This document shows, one piece after another, positions 33,745-41,077 of a stretch of DNA of 64,000 nucleotides (positions are counted from its first letter, which is position 1; each line of letters starts with the position of its first letter). Source of the DNA: CAWAYR01 sp050250955 (GTDB lineage: Bacteria; Acidobacteriota; Vicinamibacteria; Vicinamibacterales; UBA2999); contig JBFWNR010000013.1 in assembly GCA_050250955.1 (NCBI GenBank), positions 44,482 through 108,481 of the forward strand, in the 5' to 3' direction. Both the position numbers and the translations under genes were made by a program. Under the pieces are notes generated by a model, which had not been told where the DNA came from, searched no databases, and saw nothing but the letters and a program-made list of their open reading frames with translations.

Positions 33745-34788
33745 CTACGCCAGACCTTCGGCCACCATCAGTTCCGCGTTGAGAATCGCCGCGCCGGCCG
33801 CGCCCCGCACCACGTTGTGGGCCATGGCGACGAACTTGACGTGGAACACCGGGCACGGCCGCACCCGGCCGACGCACACGGTCATGCCGCCGCCGCGATC
33901 GGCATCGAGCCGCGGCTGCGGTCGATTCGGCTCGCTCATCACTTCGATGGCCGGATCCGGTGCGGTCGGCAGGGCCAGTTCCTGGGGCCGGCCGCGGAAG
34001 CGGCGCAGCGCCTCGACCACCTGGCCGAGGTCCGGCGCCGCCTCGAACTCCACCGACACCGTCATGGTGTGGCCGTCGAGCACCGGCACGCGGTTGGTGT
34101 GGGCGCTGATCCGCAGCGCGTGCGGCCGTCGGCCGCCGTCGCTGCCGAGGATCTTCTGGGTCTCGCTCTGCATCTTCTCTTCTTCGCCGCCGATGAACGG
34201 CACGACGTTGCCGAGGATGTCGAGCGACGGCACGCCGGGGTAGCCGGCGCCCGACACCGCCTGCATGGTGCTGACCACCACCCGAGACAGGCCGAACTGG
34301 CGGAGCGGCGCCAGCGCCGTCGCCAGGACCACCGTCGAGCAGTTGGGGTTGGTGACGATCGCCCCGGTCCAGCCCTTGGCAGCGCGCTGCTCGGCGACCA
34401 CGGCCAGGTGATCCGCGTTCACCTCGGGGATGAGCAGCGGCACCAGCGGATCCATGCGGAAGTTGCGGGCGTTGCTGACCACGACGTGGCCGGCCGCCGC
34501 GAAGGCGCCCTCGATCTCGCCGGCCACCGAGGCATCCAGTCCCGAGAAGACGATCTTCGGTGCGGTGCCGGGCGTGCAGGCGTGCACGGTGCGGGCGGCG
34601 GCCTCCTTCGGCATCGGCGCCGCCAGACGCCACGGCGCGGCCTCGGCGTAGGCCTTGCCTTCCGATCGTTCGCTGGCCGCCAGCCAGACCGGCTTGAACC
34701 AGGGATGCGTCGACAGCCGCGACACGAAATGCTGCCCGACGACGCCGGTGGCGCCCAGAACTCCGACCTCGATCGACCGCTCGGCCAT
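33745..34788 (-). CDS. asd: Aspartate-semialdehyde dehydrogenase
   Basis: This 347-residue enzyme begins SIEVGVLGATGVVGQHFVSRL, the NADP-binding GATGxVG motif. The catalytic cysteine is Cys150 in IVTNPNCSTVVLATALAPL. VVSTMQAVSGAGYPG and ILGNVVPFIGGEEEKMQSETQKIL follow, then the His/Arg stretch LRISAHTNRVPVLDGH. SNARNFRMDPLVPLLIPEVN and SGAGYPG mark the archaeal/fungal-type subgroup. It reduces aspartyl phosphate to the semialdehyde shared by lysine, threonine and methionine synthesis. ATG at 34788 has GGAAGC just before it and starts the fold; an in-frame ATG at 34854 lies inside the terminator hairpin. It is the first gene of the lysine operon, preceded by a leader region. Confidence 0.95.
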   Translation of the reverse strand: MAERSIEVGVLGATGVVGQHFVSRLSTHPWFKPVWLAASERSEGKAYAEAAPWRLAAPMPKEAAARTVHACTPGTAPKIVFSGLDASVAGEIEGAFAAAGHVVVSNARNFRMDPLVPLLIPEVNADHLAVVAEQRAAKGWTGAIVTNPNCSTVVLATALAPLRQFGLSRVVVSTMQAVSGAGYPGVPSLDILGNVVPFIGGEEEKMQSETQKILGSDGGRRPHALRISAHTNRVPVLDGHTMTVSVEFEAAPDLGQVVEALRRFRGRPQELALPTAPDPAIEVMSEPNRPQPRLDADRGGGMTVCVGRVRPCPVFHVKFVAMAHNVVRGAAGAAILNAELMVAEGLA

Positions 34789-34834
34789 GCTTCCGACCTG
34801 CTCCCTTCCACGACGGCGGGTCGACACCCGCCCT

Positions 34835-34876
34835 GAAAACACGAAACCCGCCACGCGCGGCTGGCGCTGGCGGGTT
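34835..34876 (-). terminator. Intrinsic terminator/attenuator hairpin before asd
   Basis: On the reverse strand AACCCGCCA (34876-34868) pairs with TGGCGGGTT (34853-34845), followed by the T-rich run TCGTGTTTT. It lies between the leader ORF and the asd start, so it should stop transcription of the operon unless opened. A second hairpin, GGCGGGT with ACCCGCC, lies at 34815-34832. Confidence 0.75.
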
Positions 34877-34908
34877 GCTGGTGCCCGGACGTGAACGCGT
34901 GTTCCGGT

Positions 34909-34986
34909 CTACGTGCGCACCAAGCCCTCCGCCACGAGTCGCTTTCGCGTCGCACGCTTTCGAGTGGCGGAGAGGGCGGTGATCAT
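34909..34986 (-). CDS. Candidate leader peptide of the lysine operon
   Basis: This is a 25-codon ORF with ATG at 34986 and TAG at 34909-34911. It starts about five bases after the predicted transcription start. Its middle reads ATRKRATRKRL, so Thr-Arg-Lys-Arg occurs twice; there are two Lys codons, both AAG, and four Thr codons. Lysine and threonine are end products of the pathway below asd. Codons 4-8 lie in one arm and codons 18-21 in the other arm of a hairpin (GCCCTCTCCGCCAC with GTGGCGGAGGGC). The second arm can instead pair through TGGCGG with CCGCCA of the downstream terminator stem. This is the layout of a classical ribosome-stalling attenuator. The many Arg codons are a complication, and the region also holds GAAA tetraloop-like hairpins, so a structured-RNA regulator is an alternative. 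Confidence 0.5.
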   Translation of the reverse strand: MITALSATRKRATRKRLVAEGLVRT

Positions 34987-34998
34987 CGGAACCCGAGC

Positions 34999-35027
34999 AG
35001 TATAGGAGGGCGGCCGCGCACGGTCAA
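34999..35027 (-). promoter_or_regulatory. Promoter of the asd-lysC-dapBAD operon
   Basis: On the reverse strand TTGACC (35022-35027) and TATACT (34999-35004) are separated by exactly 17 bases. The -35 box overlaps the stop codon of the upstream flotillin gene. The predicted start near 34992 is about five bases before the leader ORF. Confidence 0.75.
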
Positions 35028-36604
35028 GCCGACGGCGGCGGCGGCGCGCCGGCGGCCGGAGGCGCCGGGGCGTCGGCCTGCAGCCTGGCGAAGTACTCCG
35101 GCATGTCCACTCCGCCGATGTCCTTCATGATCTTCATGGTCGGCGGCAGCGCGCCGGCCAGCGACTGCAGGAAGCTGGCGGTGGTGCCATTGCCGCCGTC
35201 CCAGACCACCACCTTGTCGAACTTGATGTTGGCGATCGCCTGGGCGGCATTGGACGACAGGGTGTCGAGGTGCTCGAGCATCAGCAGCTGGAACGCCTGC
35301 TGGGCGCCGCCGCAACTCTCGATCAGCGTCTTCAGGCCCTCGCCCTTCCTGGCCAGGATCTCGTACTGGCCGCGGGCTTCCGCTTCGAGGCGGGCGTAGA
35401 TCGCCGCCGCGTCGGCCAGCGCCGCGATCTTCACCCGCTCGGCGGCGGCCTCGGCATCCACCACCACCTGCGCCTTCATCGCCTTGGCGACCGCCTCGAG
35501 CTCGGCGCGCTTCTCGGCCTCGAGCTTCTGGGCCTGGGCAGCCGCGGCGCGGGCCTCGGCCAGATACTGCGCCTCCCGCACCTGGGCATCGGCTTCGCGC
35601 TGCCGGGTCTCGCCGACGCGGAAGGCGTCGGCTTCGCGGACGCGCAGATCGGCGTTGGCCTGGGCGATGTCGGCCTTGGCCTTGTTCTCGCCGGTCACCG
35701 CCGCGGCGTTGGCCTCGGCGACCCGCACGCGCTTGGCCTGCTCGGCCTCGCGCACCAGCGCTTCCTGCTCGAAGGCGGCGCGCTGCTGTCCGACCTGGGC
35801 GTCCTTGCCGAGTTCGGCGAGCCGCACCGCCTTGTCGCGGTCGGCTTCCTTGGTGCCGATCTCGCGGAGCTTCTCGGCGCTGGCCACCTGGATCTGCTGT
35901 TCGCGCTCGGCATCGGCGACGCCGATCGCGCCGAGCTTCTCCTGTTCGGCGACGTCGATCTTGGCCTGCTGGATGGCCTGCGACGCCGCCTTGCGGCCGA
36001 TCGCCTCGATGTAGCCCGACTCGTCGGTGATGTCCTTGATGTTGACGTTGATGAGCACCAGGCCGATCTTCTTCAGCTCGGGCTCGAGCGAGCTCTGCAC
36101 CTTGTTGAGGAACAGGTCGCGATCGCGGTTGATGTCCTCGATGCGCATCGAGGCGATCACCTGGCGGAGCTGGCCGAAGATGATGTCCTCGGCCTGCTTG
36201 ATCACCATGCGCGCATCCTGGCCGAGCAGCCGGATGGCCGCGTTGGTCATCGCCTCCTCGTCGGTGCCGATGGCGACGGTGAACACCGAGGGAACGTTGA
36301 CGCGGATGTTCTCCATCGACAGCGCGCCCTGCAGCGGGATCTCGATCTGCATCGGATCGAGGGACAGGAACTCGTAGGACTGGATGAGCGGCCAGACGAA
36401 CGCCCCGCCGCCGTGCAGGGTGCGTGCCGCCCGGCCGGCGCGCACCTTGCCGTAGATGACCAGGATGCGGTTGGACGGGCACCGCTTGTAGCGGCGCACC
36501 ACCAGCATCGCCATGCTGAAGACCAGCAGCACGACGGCCAGCGCCATCAGCACCGGGATGAGAGTGACGATCGGGTCGAGCTGCGCGAACACCACCGGGA
36601 GCAT
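35024..36604 (-). CDS. Flotillin-family membrane scaffold protein
   Basis: This 526-residue protein has one N-terminal membrane segment (IVTLIPVLMALAVVLLVFSMAMLVV) then an SPFH/band-7 domain: YKRCPSNRILVIYGKV, GGAFVWPLIQSYEFLSLDPMQIEIPL, NIRVNVPSVFTVAIGTDEEAMTNAAIRLLGQ and RDRDLFLNKVQSSLEPELKKIGLVLINVNIKDITD. A long coiled coil rich in Ala, Glu and Arg follows (KIDVAEQEKLGAIGVADAEREQQIQVASAEKLREIGTKEADRDKAVRLAELGK). Flotillins assemble into membrane microdomain scaffolds. The start ATG overlaps the stop of the NfeD-like gene by one base (TGATG); NfeD and flotillin are a known partner pair. The 3' end carries the -35 box of the lysine operon. Confidence 0.93.
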   Translation of the reverse strand: MLPVVFAQLDPIVTLIPVLMALAVVLLVFSMAMLVVRRYKRCPSNRILVIYGKVRAGRAARTLHGGGAFVWPLIQSYEFLSLDPMQIEIPLQGALSMENIRVNVPSVFTVAIGTDEEAMTNAAIRLLGQDARMVIKQAEDIIFGQLRQVIASMRIEDINRDRDLFLNKVQSSLEPELKKIGLVLINVNIKDITDESGYIEAIGRKAASQAIQQAKIDVAEQEKLGAIGVADAEREQQIQVASAEKLREIGTKEADRDKAVRLAELGKDAQVGQQRAAFEQEALVREAEQAKRVRVAEANAAAVTGENKAKADIAQANADLRVREADAFRVGETRQREADAQVREAQYLAEARAAAAQAQKLEAEKRAELEAVAKAMKAQVVVDAEAAAERVKIAALADAAAIYARLEAEARGQYEILARKGEGLKTLIESCGGAQQAFQLLMLEHLDTLSSNAAQAIANIKFDKVVVWDGGNGTTASFLQSLAGALPPTMKIMKDIGGVDMPEYFARLQADAPAPPAAGAPPPPSA

Positions 36605-37167
36605 CAGCGGCCTCCAGCCTGCGGATCGAGCGGACGAACGGCCACGGTGTCGGGGGCCACCAGGCGGTGCACGGTCACCAGCGTCCCGGTGGGCAGCGCC
36701 GCGCCGTCGCTGACCGCGGCGAGCTCCGCGGTACGTCCCTGCACCTTGACGTGGATCTTCCCGGCGCCCTGTCCGTCGGCCGGAATGCGCAGATAGACCG
36801 AGGCGGTGGCGCCGATCGCGTTGGCGGGGTCGAGGTTGCCCTGCACGTCGAGACGGCGCTGCTGGCTGAGGATCCAGCCGACGCCAGCCATCGCCGCGAT
36901 ACCGGAGACGAGCGAAGCCGCCGCGGCGGGCACCGGGGCGAACCCGACGTCGGTGAGCCACCAGCCGGTGAGGCCGAAGAAGGTCAGAAACGCCGCCAGG
37001 GCGCGAATCGACAGCAGGTTGACGCCGCTCCCGTGGTCGCCGGCATGGAGGTCGTGGACGTCGGCGGCGTCGTGATCGCCGATGCCCAGCACCGACAGCA
37101 GCAGCTGCAGCGCCAGCGTGAACAGGCCGACGGCGGCGCACCCGATGTAGAACATCCGCAGGATCAC
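36604..37167 (-). CDS. NfeD-like membrane protein, flotillin partner
   Basis: This 187-residue protein has several membrane helices (FYIGCAAVGLFTLALQLLLSVLGIG, LLSIRALAAFLTFFGLTGWWL, VPAAAASLVSGIAAMAGVGWIL). A soluble C-terminal domain, ANAIGATASVYLRIPADGQGAGKIHVKVQGRTAELAAVSDGAALPTGTLVTVHRLVAPDTVAVRPL, resembles the OB-fold of short NfeD proteins. The His/Asp-rich loop IGDHDAADVHDLHAGDHGSG between helices is unusual and could bind metal. GTG at 37167 is chosen because GGGAGGGGG lies seven bases upstream and it makes a four-base GTGA overlap with the upstream gene. It probably anchors or regulates the flotillin encoded next. Confidence 0.82.
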   Translation of the reverse strand: MILRMFYIGCAAVGLFTLALQLLLSVLGIGDHDAADVHDLHAGDHGSGVNLLSIRALAAFLTFFGLTGWWLTDVGFAPVPAAAASLVSGIAAMAGVGWILSQQRRLDVQGNLDPANAIGATASVYLRIPADGQGAGKIHVKVQGRTAELAAVSDGAALPTGTLVTVHRLVAPDTVAVRPLDPQAGGR

Positions 37168-37916
37168 CGGCCGGCCCCCTCCCGAGGGTGGCGCAATTCT
37201 ATCCGCAGAGCCTTGGCCACGACGACGTGGCCGGCCAGCGCCAGGGTCACCAGGACGGCCGGCAGCCACACATAGGGAAAGTGCAGCACCCAGGTGTTGA
37301 CGTGGCCGGGGTCGTCGCCGAACGCCCGCACCATCGGCGAGCTGGCCACCGCCACCACGGCGATCACGGCCAGGCACCACAGGCCCCACAGGTTCCACGC
37401 CCACACGGCGGCGCGCGGCACGGTGGCGCCGGCCCGCATGGCGACGGCCAGCAGCAGCGCCCCGGCGCCGGTGACGATGTCGAAGTTGTAGCCGGAGTAC
37501 GACATCTCGGGCGGCATGATGCCGAGCGTCGCGGCGCGGTGCATCACCAGTTCGAGCGGCAGGCGGAACGCCTGGAAGCCGACCAGCGTCGCCAGCGGCA
37601 CTGCGGCGGCGAGCCGCCCGCCGATGCGGCCGAGGCCGAGCGCGAAGGCCAGCGCGAACACCGAGACGATGAGCAGGGCCATCGGCGGCGGCGTGAGGTC
37701 GAAGCGGGCGAGGCGCCCCGACAGCGCCGCGGCGGCGGTCACCGCCATCCAGGCGACGACGGCGGCGAGCGACAGACCACGGGGCGCCGCCTGCCAGCGC
37801 CACGCCACGGCCAGTGCCGCCAGCGCCATCAGCACGGCCAGGCCGCCGATGCCTCCGGCGGTGATCGCGTCGGCGGCCGGTGCGGGAACGACGCCAGATG
37901 CGCCGGCGGTGGGCAT
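37164..37916 (-). CDS. Seven-helix integral membrane protein of unknown function
   Basis: This 250-residue protein has about seven membrane helices (ITAGGIGGLAVLMALAALAVAW, LAAVVAWMAVTAAAALSG, MALLIVSVFALAFALGLG, LAAAVPLATLVGFQAFRLPLELVMHRAA, FDIVTGAGALLLAVAMRAG, LWGLWCLAVIAVVAVASS and LPAVLVTLALAGHVVVAKAL). Between helices it carries conserved-looking polar stretches (MPPEMSYSGYNFDI, FGDDPGHVNTWVLHFPYVWLP). I do not recognise a named family. It overlaps the NfeD-like gene by four bases, so it is the first gene of a three-gene membrane unit with NfeD and flotillin. A TACACT box lies nine bases before the ATG. Confidence 0.78.
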   Translation of the reverse strand: MPTAGASGVVPAPAADAITAGGIGGLAVLMALAALAVAWRWQAAPRGLSLAAVVAWMAVTAAAALSGRLARFDLTPPPMALLIVSVFALAFALGLGRIGGRLAAAVPLATLVGFQAFRLPLELVMHRAATLGIMPPEMSYSGYNFDIVTGAGALLLAVAMRAGATVPRAAVWAWNLWGLWCLAVIAVVAVASSPMVRAFGDDPGHVNTWVLHFPYVWLPAVLVTLALAGHVVVAKALRIELRHPREGAGR

Positions 37917-37925
37917 CGCGCCGAC

Positions 37926-37931
37926 AGTGTA
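37926..37931 (-). promoter_or_regulatory. Candidate -10 box (TACACT) for the membrane/NfeD/flotillin operon
   Basis: On the reverse strand TACACT lies nine bases before the ATG at 37916, giving a start site within about three bases of the codon and so a near-leaderless mRNA. The -35 is not clear. Confidence 0.45.
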
Positions 37932-38012
37932 ACCGGAGGGCGGCCGCCACGCAGGGCCGCCGCTGCGCAGGGCCGCCGCTCCGTGGCCACTCCGTAGGGC
38001 AGCCGCTCGTAG

Positions 38013-38032
38013 GGCAGCTCTTTAGAGCTGCC
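38013..38032. repeat. Perfect hairpin between two minus-strand genes
   Basis: GGCAGCTCT and AGAGCTGCC form a nine-base-pair stem with a two-base loop. It sits in a tract of GTAGGGCAGCCGC-like near-repeats (37940-38070). It lies downstream of the sialidase-like gene's stop and may help end that transcript. Confidence 0.6.
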
Positions 38033-38082
38033 TCGACGGCAGGGCGAAAGCGTCGCCCGTCGCGGAATCCGAACGCGCCCGC

Positions 38083-39294
38083 TCAGCGCCGGCCGAAGAC
38101 GATCGTGAAGTCGGACCGGCCGTTCATGAAGAAGCGCGCCACCGGACCGGCGATGGTGTCGGTGCCGACGCCGTCGGCGAGGCCGATGACCTGCGGGTAC
38201 CAGTAGCCGCCCTGGAACAGCCGCACCGGCGCCGACCAGCCGCCCGGGTCGTCGAGCCGCGGGTTGAACGACACGAACACGCCGCCCTGCTTCCAGTCGT
38301 TGGACGCCGCCTGGTTCAGCAGCATGACGTAGCTGTCGATCGCGGTGTTCCAGTGGATCGACGGCCCCCAGAACACGTTGACGCCGCTGTTGCCGTTGTC
38401 CCAGCGGTCGCCGGCGATCATGATCGGCGAGGCCAGCGGGTAGCGCCACTCGGTCTCGGGCTCGGCCTCGGGGGGCGCGACGAGCGCCTCGTCCTCGGTG
38501 GGCTCGCCGGGGGACGGGGGGATCACCTGCAGGGCGGGCGGCTGCCAGACCCCCTCAGCCCACACGTCCACGCGGCCGGCCGGCGCGTCGCGATCGGCCC
38601 AGGCCATCCGCGCCACCGACACGCCGACCCGCGCGGTCGCTTCGACGTACTGCGTGTAATACAGATAGACGAAGTGGCGATCCGGGTCGAGGACGGCCGA
38701 GAAGTCGCCGACGCCGCCGACGAAATAGTGGTTGTTGGTCTCGCAGCGGACGGTGTCGGGCGGGGTCTCGAGAATCGGCCCGAGGTCGATCCAGCTGCGG
38801 CCGAGATCGTCCGACCGTGCGGCGCCGATGCGCGGCCAGACCTTGCCGGACGCCGCACAGACCACGCCCTCCCGTTCGTTGTGGTAGAAGCCGTACCAGG
38901 CGTCGGCGTCGCGAATCACGCTCTCGAACCAGACGCCGCCGTGGGGCGCCGCGGACCTGAAGCTGACCGCCCCCTGGCTGGTGAGGCGCTGCACGGTCCG
39001 GCCCTCACTCAGCTTGGCCTGGCCGGCCACGGAATTGAGCAGCGACATCCGCCAGCGGCCCTCGACCATTTCCCAGATCGCCGGGCTGTTCGAGTCGGCC
39101 TCGTTGGGAAACGCGACCGGGGCCGCCGCCGCCAGGGTGGCGAACGGTGCGCCGGTGGACTGCGCCAGGAGAATGACGCGGGCGGCCGCCACGCCAGCGA
39201 CCACCAGACAGGTCACGGCAAGGGCGCGGTGCCACCCGCGGAGGGCGAATCGTCGTGGGTCCGACATCGTCGCGCCCGATGAAGCAACGGCCAT
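38083..39294 (-). CDS. Secreted sialidase-like beta-propeller protein
   Basis: This 403-residue protein has an N-terminal membrane/signal segment (RALAVTCLVVAGVAAARVILLAQ). The rest looks like a five- or six-bladed propeller of the sialidase/glycosidase type: it has one clear Asp-box (SDDLGRSW, S-x-D-x-G-x-x-W), PHGGVWFESVIRDADAWYGFYHNE, GDFSAVLDPDRHFVYLYYTQY, GPSIHWNTAIDSYVMLLNQA and WYPQVIGLADGVGTD. These resemble family 43/117-like or DUF4185 propellers in which a ligand sits on the central axis. The catalytic residues cannot be assigned. Two in-frame ATGs (39294 and 39267) are possible; the first is used because an AGGTAAAGG lies before it. It is transcribed away from the lipocalin-like gene at 39365. 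Confidence 0.72.
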   Translation of the reverse strand: MAVASSGATMSDPRRFALRGWHRALAVTCLVVAGVAAARVILLAQSTGAPFATLAAAAPVAFPNEADSNSPAIWEMVEGRWRMSLLNSVAGQAKLSEGRTVQRLTSQGAVSFRSAAPHGGVWFESVIRDADAWYGFYHNEREGVVCAASGKVWPRIGAARSDDLGRSWIDLGPILETPPDTVRCETNNHYFVGGVGDFSAVLDPDRHFVYLYYTQYVEATARVGVSVARMAWADRDAPAGRVDVWAEGVWQPPALQVIPPSPGEPTEDEALVAPPEAEPETEWRYPLASPIMIAGDRWDNGNSGVNVFWGPSIHWNTAIDSYVMLLNQAASNDWKQGGVFVSFNPRLDDPGGWSAPVRLFQGGYWYPQVIGLADGVGTDTIAGPVARFFMNGRSDFTIVFGRR

Positions 39295-39364
39295 GCCTTT
39301 ACCTGCTTTACACGGCGCGGACAATGCGTGACAGTTACCCGTCCGACCCGCGGGCGAGGCCCTC

Positions 39365-40306
39365 ATGACATCGACATTACGATTCGCCGCCGTCTTCGTT
39401 TCACTCGTCGCCGGCCCGAGCCTCGAAACCGCGCAACCGCCCCTGCGCGACCAGCTCGTCGGCCATTGGCGGCTGGTCGGCACCGAGCAGGTGCGCGAGG
39501 GCGACGCGCCGGTGTCCACGATGGGCGAGGCCCCGCTGGGCCTCATCACCTACACGCCGGACGGACACATGCTGGCGCAGCTCGGCCCCGCGGCTCGTCC
39601 CACGGTGCGCGCCGCCGACGCCACGGCCGACCAGGTGAAGACGCTGCTGTCGACCCAGACCAGCTACTTCGGCACCTTCACCGTGGACGAACGGGCCCGG
39701 ACGGTGACCCACCACCGCGACGGCAGCCAGGTGCCGGGCGAGCGTGACTTCGTGCGGACGATCGACCTGCAGGGGACACGCCTGGTGCTGACGACGCCGA
39801 CCACCGTCGTCGACGGGCGCAAGCGGTTCGCCCGCATCACCTGGGAGCGGGTGCGGCCGGCGCCGCCGGCACCCGGCTTCGACCCGGCCGCCCGGGCCGC
39901 CGTCGCCGGCACCTGGGCCCTGGTCGATCACCGGACGATGGCTGCCGACGGCCAGGTGCGCCAGGCCTTCGGCGCCGCGCCGAAGGGCCTGTTCGTGTTC
40001 GGCCCCGACGGCTATACGACGGTGCAGATCGTCAACCCGGATCGCCCGTCGACGCCGCTCGGTCGCGCCAGCGAGGCGGAGGCCCGCCGCCTGCTCGCCA
40101 CCTATCTGGCCTATCACGGCACCTATGACGTCGATCCGGCGACGAAGAAGATCGTCGTCCACACCACCGCGGACCTGAACGCGATGAACACCGGCGCCGA
40201 TCAGATCCGCTTCTTCGCCATCGACGGCGACACCATGGTCCTGCAGCCGCCGCCGGCCGCCAACGGCAGCCAGTCGCGGATCACCTGGCGGCGCGTCCGC
40301 CCCTGA
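39365..40306 (+). CDS. Secreted protein with two lipocalin-like domains
   Basis: This 313-residue protein has a short signal peptide (MTSTLRFAAVFVSLVAGPSLETAQ) and two tandem copies of the same fold. The first begins DQLVGHWRLVGTEQV and contains GLITYTPDGHMLAQLG and TSYFGTFTVDERARTVTHHRDGS. The second begins AAVAGTWALVDHRTM and contains GLFVFGPDGYTTVQIVNP and LAYHGTYDVDPATKKIVVHTTADLNAM. Both match the bacterial lipocalin-like domain (PF13924-type), with the GxW start and paired YxGxYxVD strands. Each half ends in a similar strand, ITWERVRP and ITWRRVRP. The role is unknown; a small-molecule binding role outside the cytoplasm is likely. It is divergent from the sialidase-like gene. Confidence 0.85.
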   Translation: MTSTLRFAAVFVSLVAGPSLETAQPPLRDQLVGHWRLVGTEQVREGDAPVSTMGEAPLGLITYTPDGHMLAQLGPAARPTVRAADATADQVKTLLSTQTSYFGTFTVDERARTVTHHRDGSQVPGERDFVRTIDLQGTRLVLTTPTTVVDGRKRFARITWERVRPAPPAPGFDPAARAAVAGTWALVDHRTMAADGQVRQAFGAAPKGLFVFGPDGYTTVQIVNPDRPSTPLGRASEAEARRLLATYLAYHGTYDVDPATKKIVVHTTADLNAMNTGADQIRFFAIDGDTMVLQPPPAANGSQSRITWRRVRP

Positions 40307-40478
40307 CGCGGCAGCGGTTGGCGCGCGCGGGCCGGTGAAATCGCCCCGCGGCGCGGGATTCTCGGCGCCGATCCGCGTTGGCCGGGCCCGCTCGCTCGCC
40401 GACGGTGCCGTTTCCGGCGCGTTCTCCGCCACCCGGGGACCCTCCCCCGCTGGCCCGGGACTTGCTCCGCACCCGTAC

Positions 40479-40970
40479 ATGAAGCGAAGGGCCCGCCTGT
40501 CGGCCGTGTTGATGACCGCGCTGGCGATCGCGGCCTGCGACGAGCGCCGCTCGCCGACCTCAGCCACTCCCGCGACGCTGGACCCGGCGGTGGTGGCCCT
40601 GCTGACACGCGCCATCCAGGACGAGTATCGCGCCGAGGCCACCTACCAGGGGGTCATCGACGACTTCGGCGCGGTGCTGCCGTTCGTCAACGTCCTCACC
40701 GCCGAGGAGCGGCACTCGGCGGCCATCGGCCGCCTGTTCACGTCGCGCGGCCTCGCGGCGCCGGTGAGCACGTCGACCCCGGCGAGCGTCGCTCACTTTG
40801 CGAGCGTGACCGCCGCGTGCGCCGCCGGCGTCGACGCCGAGCGCCTCAACATCGCCATGTACGACGACCTGCTGCGCGCCGACCTGCCCGCCGACGTGCG
40901 CCAGGTGTTCTCGAACAACCGGAGCGCGTCGCTGGTCAATCACCTGCCGGCGTTCGAACGCTGCGCCTAG
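40479..40970 (+). CDS. Lipoprotein with ferritin-like DUF2202-type domain
   Basis: This 163-residue protein begins MKRRARLSAVLMTALAIAAC, a lipoprotein signal with lipobox IAAC. The mature part is helical and has a DUF2202-like ferritin fold: LLTRAIQDEYRAEATYQGVIDDFG carries an ExxA-type metal-ligand Glu pair, and VLTAEERHSAAIGRLFTSRGL carries a second ExxH ligand motif. ERLNIAMYDDLLRADLPADVRQVFSNNRSASLVNHLPAFERCA completes the bundle. It may bind a di-iron centre at the membrane. The longer in-frame ORF from 40335 adds only low-complexity residues ahead of the lipoprotein signal. Confidence 0.85.
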   Translation: MKRRARLSAVLMTALAIAACDERRSPTSATPATLDPAVVALLTRAIQDEYRAEATYQGVIDDFGAVLPFVNVLTAEERHSAAIGRLFTSRGLAAPVSTSTPASVAHFASVTAACAAGVDAERLNIAMYDDLLRADLPADVRQVFSNNRSASLVNHLPAFERCA

Positions 40971-41042
40971 TCGGCGTGGCCGCGGCCCGGCAACCGCGCG
41001 GCCCCGGCGCCGGCGCGCCGCGACGGCGGCTCGGCCATTATT

Positions 41043-41070
41043 TTGAGCTCAAAGCAATTGTCGGTACAAT
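41043..41070 (+). promoter_or_regulatory. Promoter of the trehalose gene overlapped by a perfect palindrome
   Basis: TTGAGC (41043-41048) and TACAAT (41065-41070) are 16 bases apart. The -10 ends seven bases before the ATG at 41078, so the mRNA should be leaderless. A perfect 12-base palindrome, TTTGAGCTCAAA (41042-41053), covers the -35 box and could be a repressor site. Confidence 0.65.
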
Positions 41071-41077
41071 ACGCGGG

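Noticed and set aside
34789..34998. A lysine (L-box) riboswitch upstream of asd
   Set aside because: The conserved L-box core sequences and five-helix layout are not present; the terminator plus leader ORF explain the region better.
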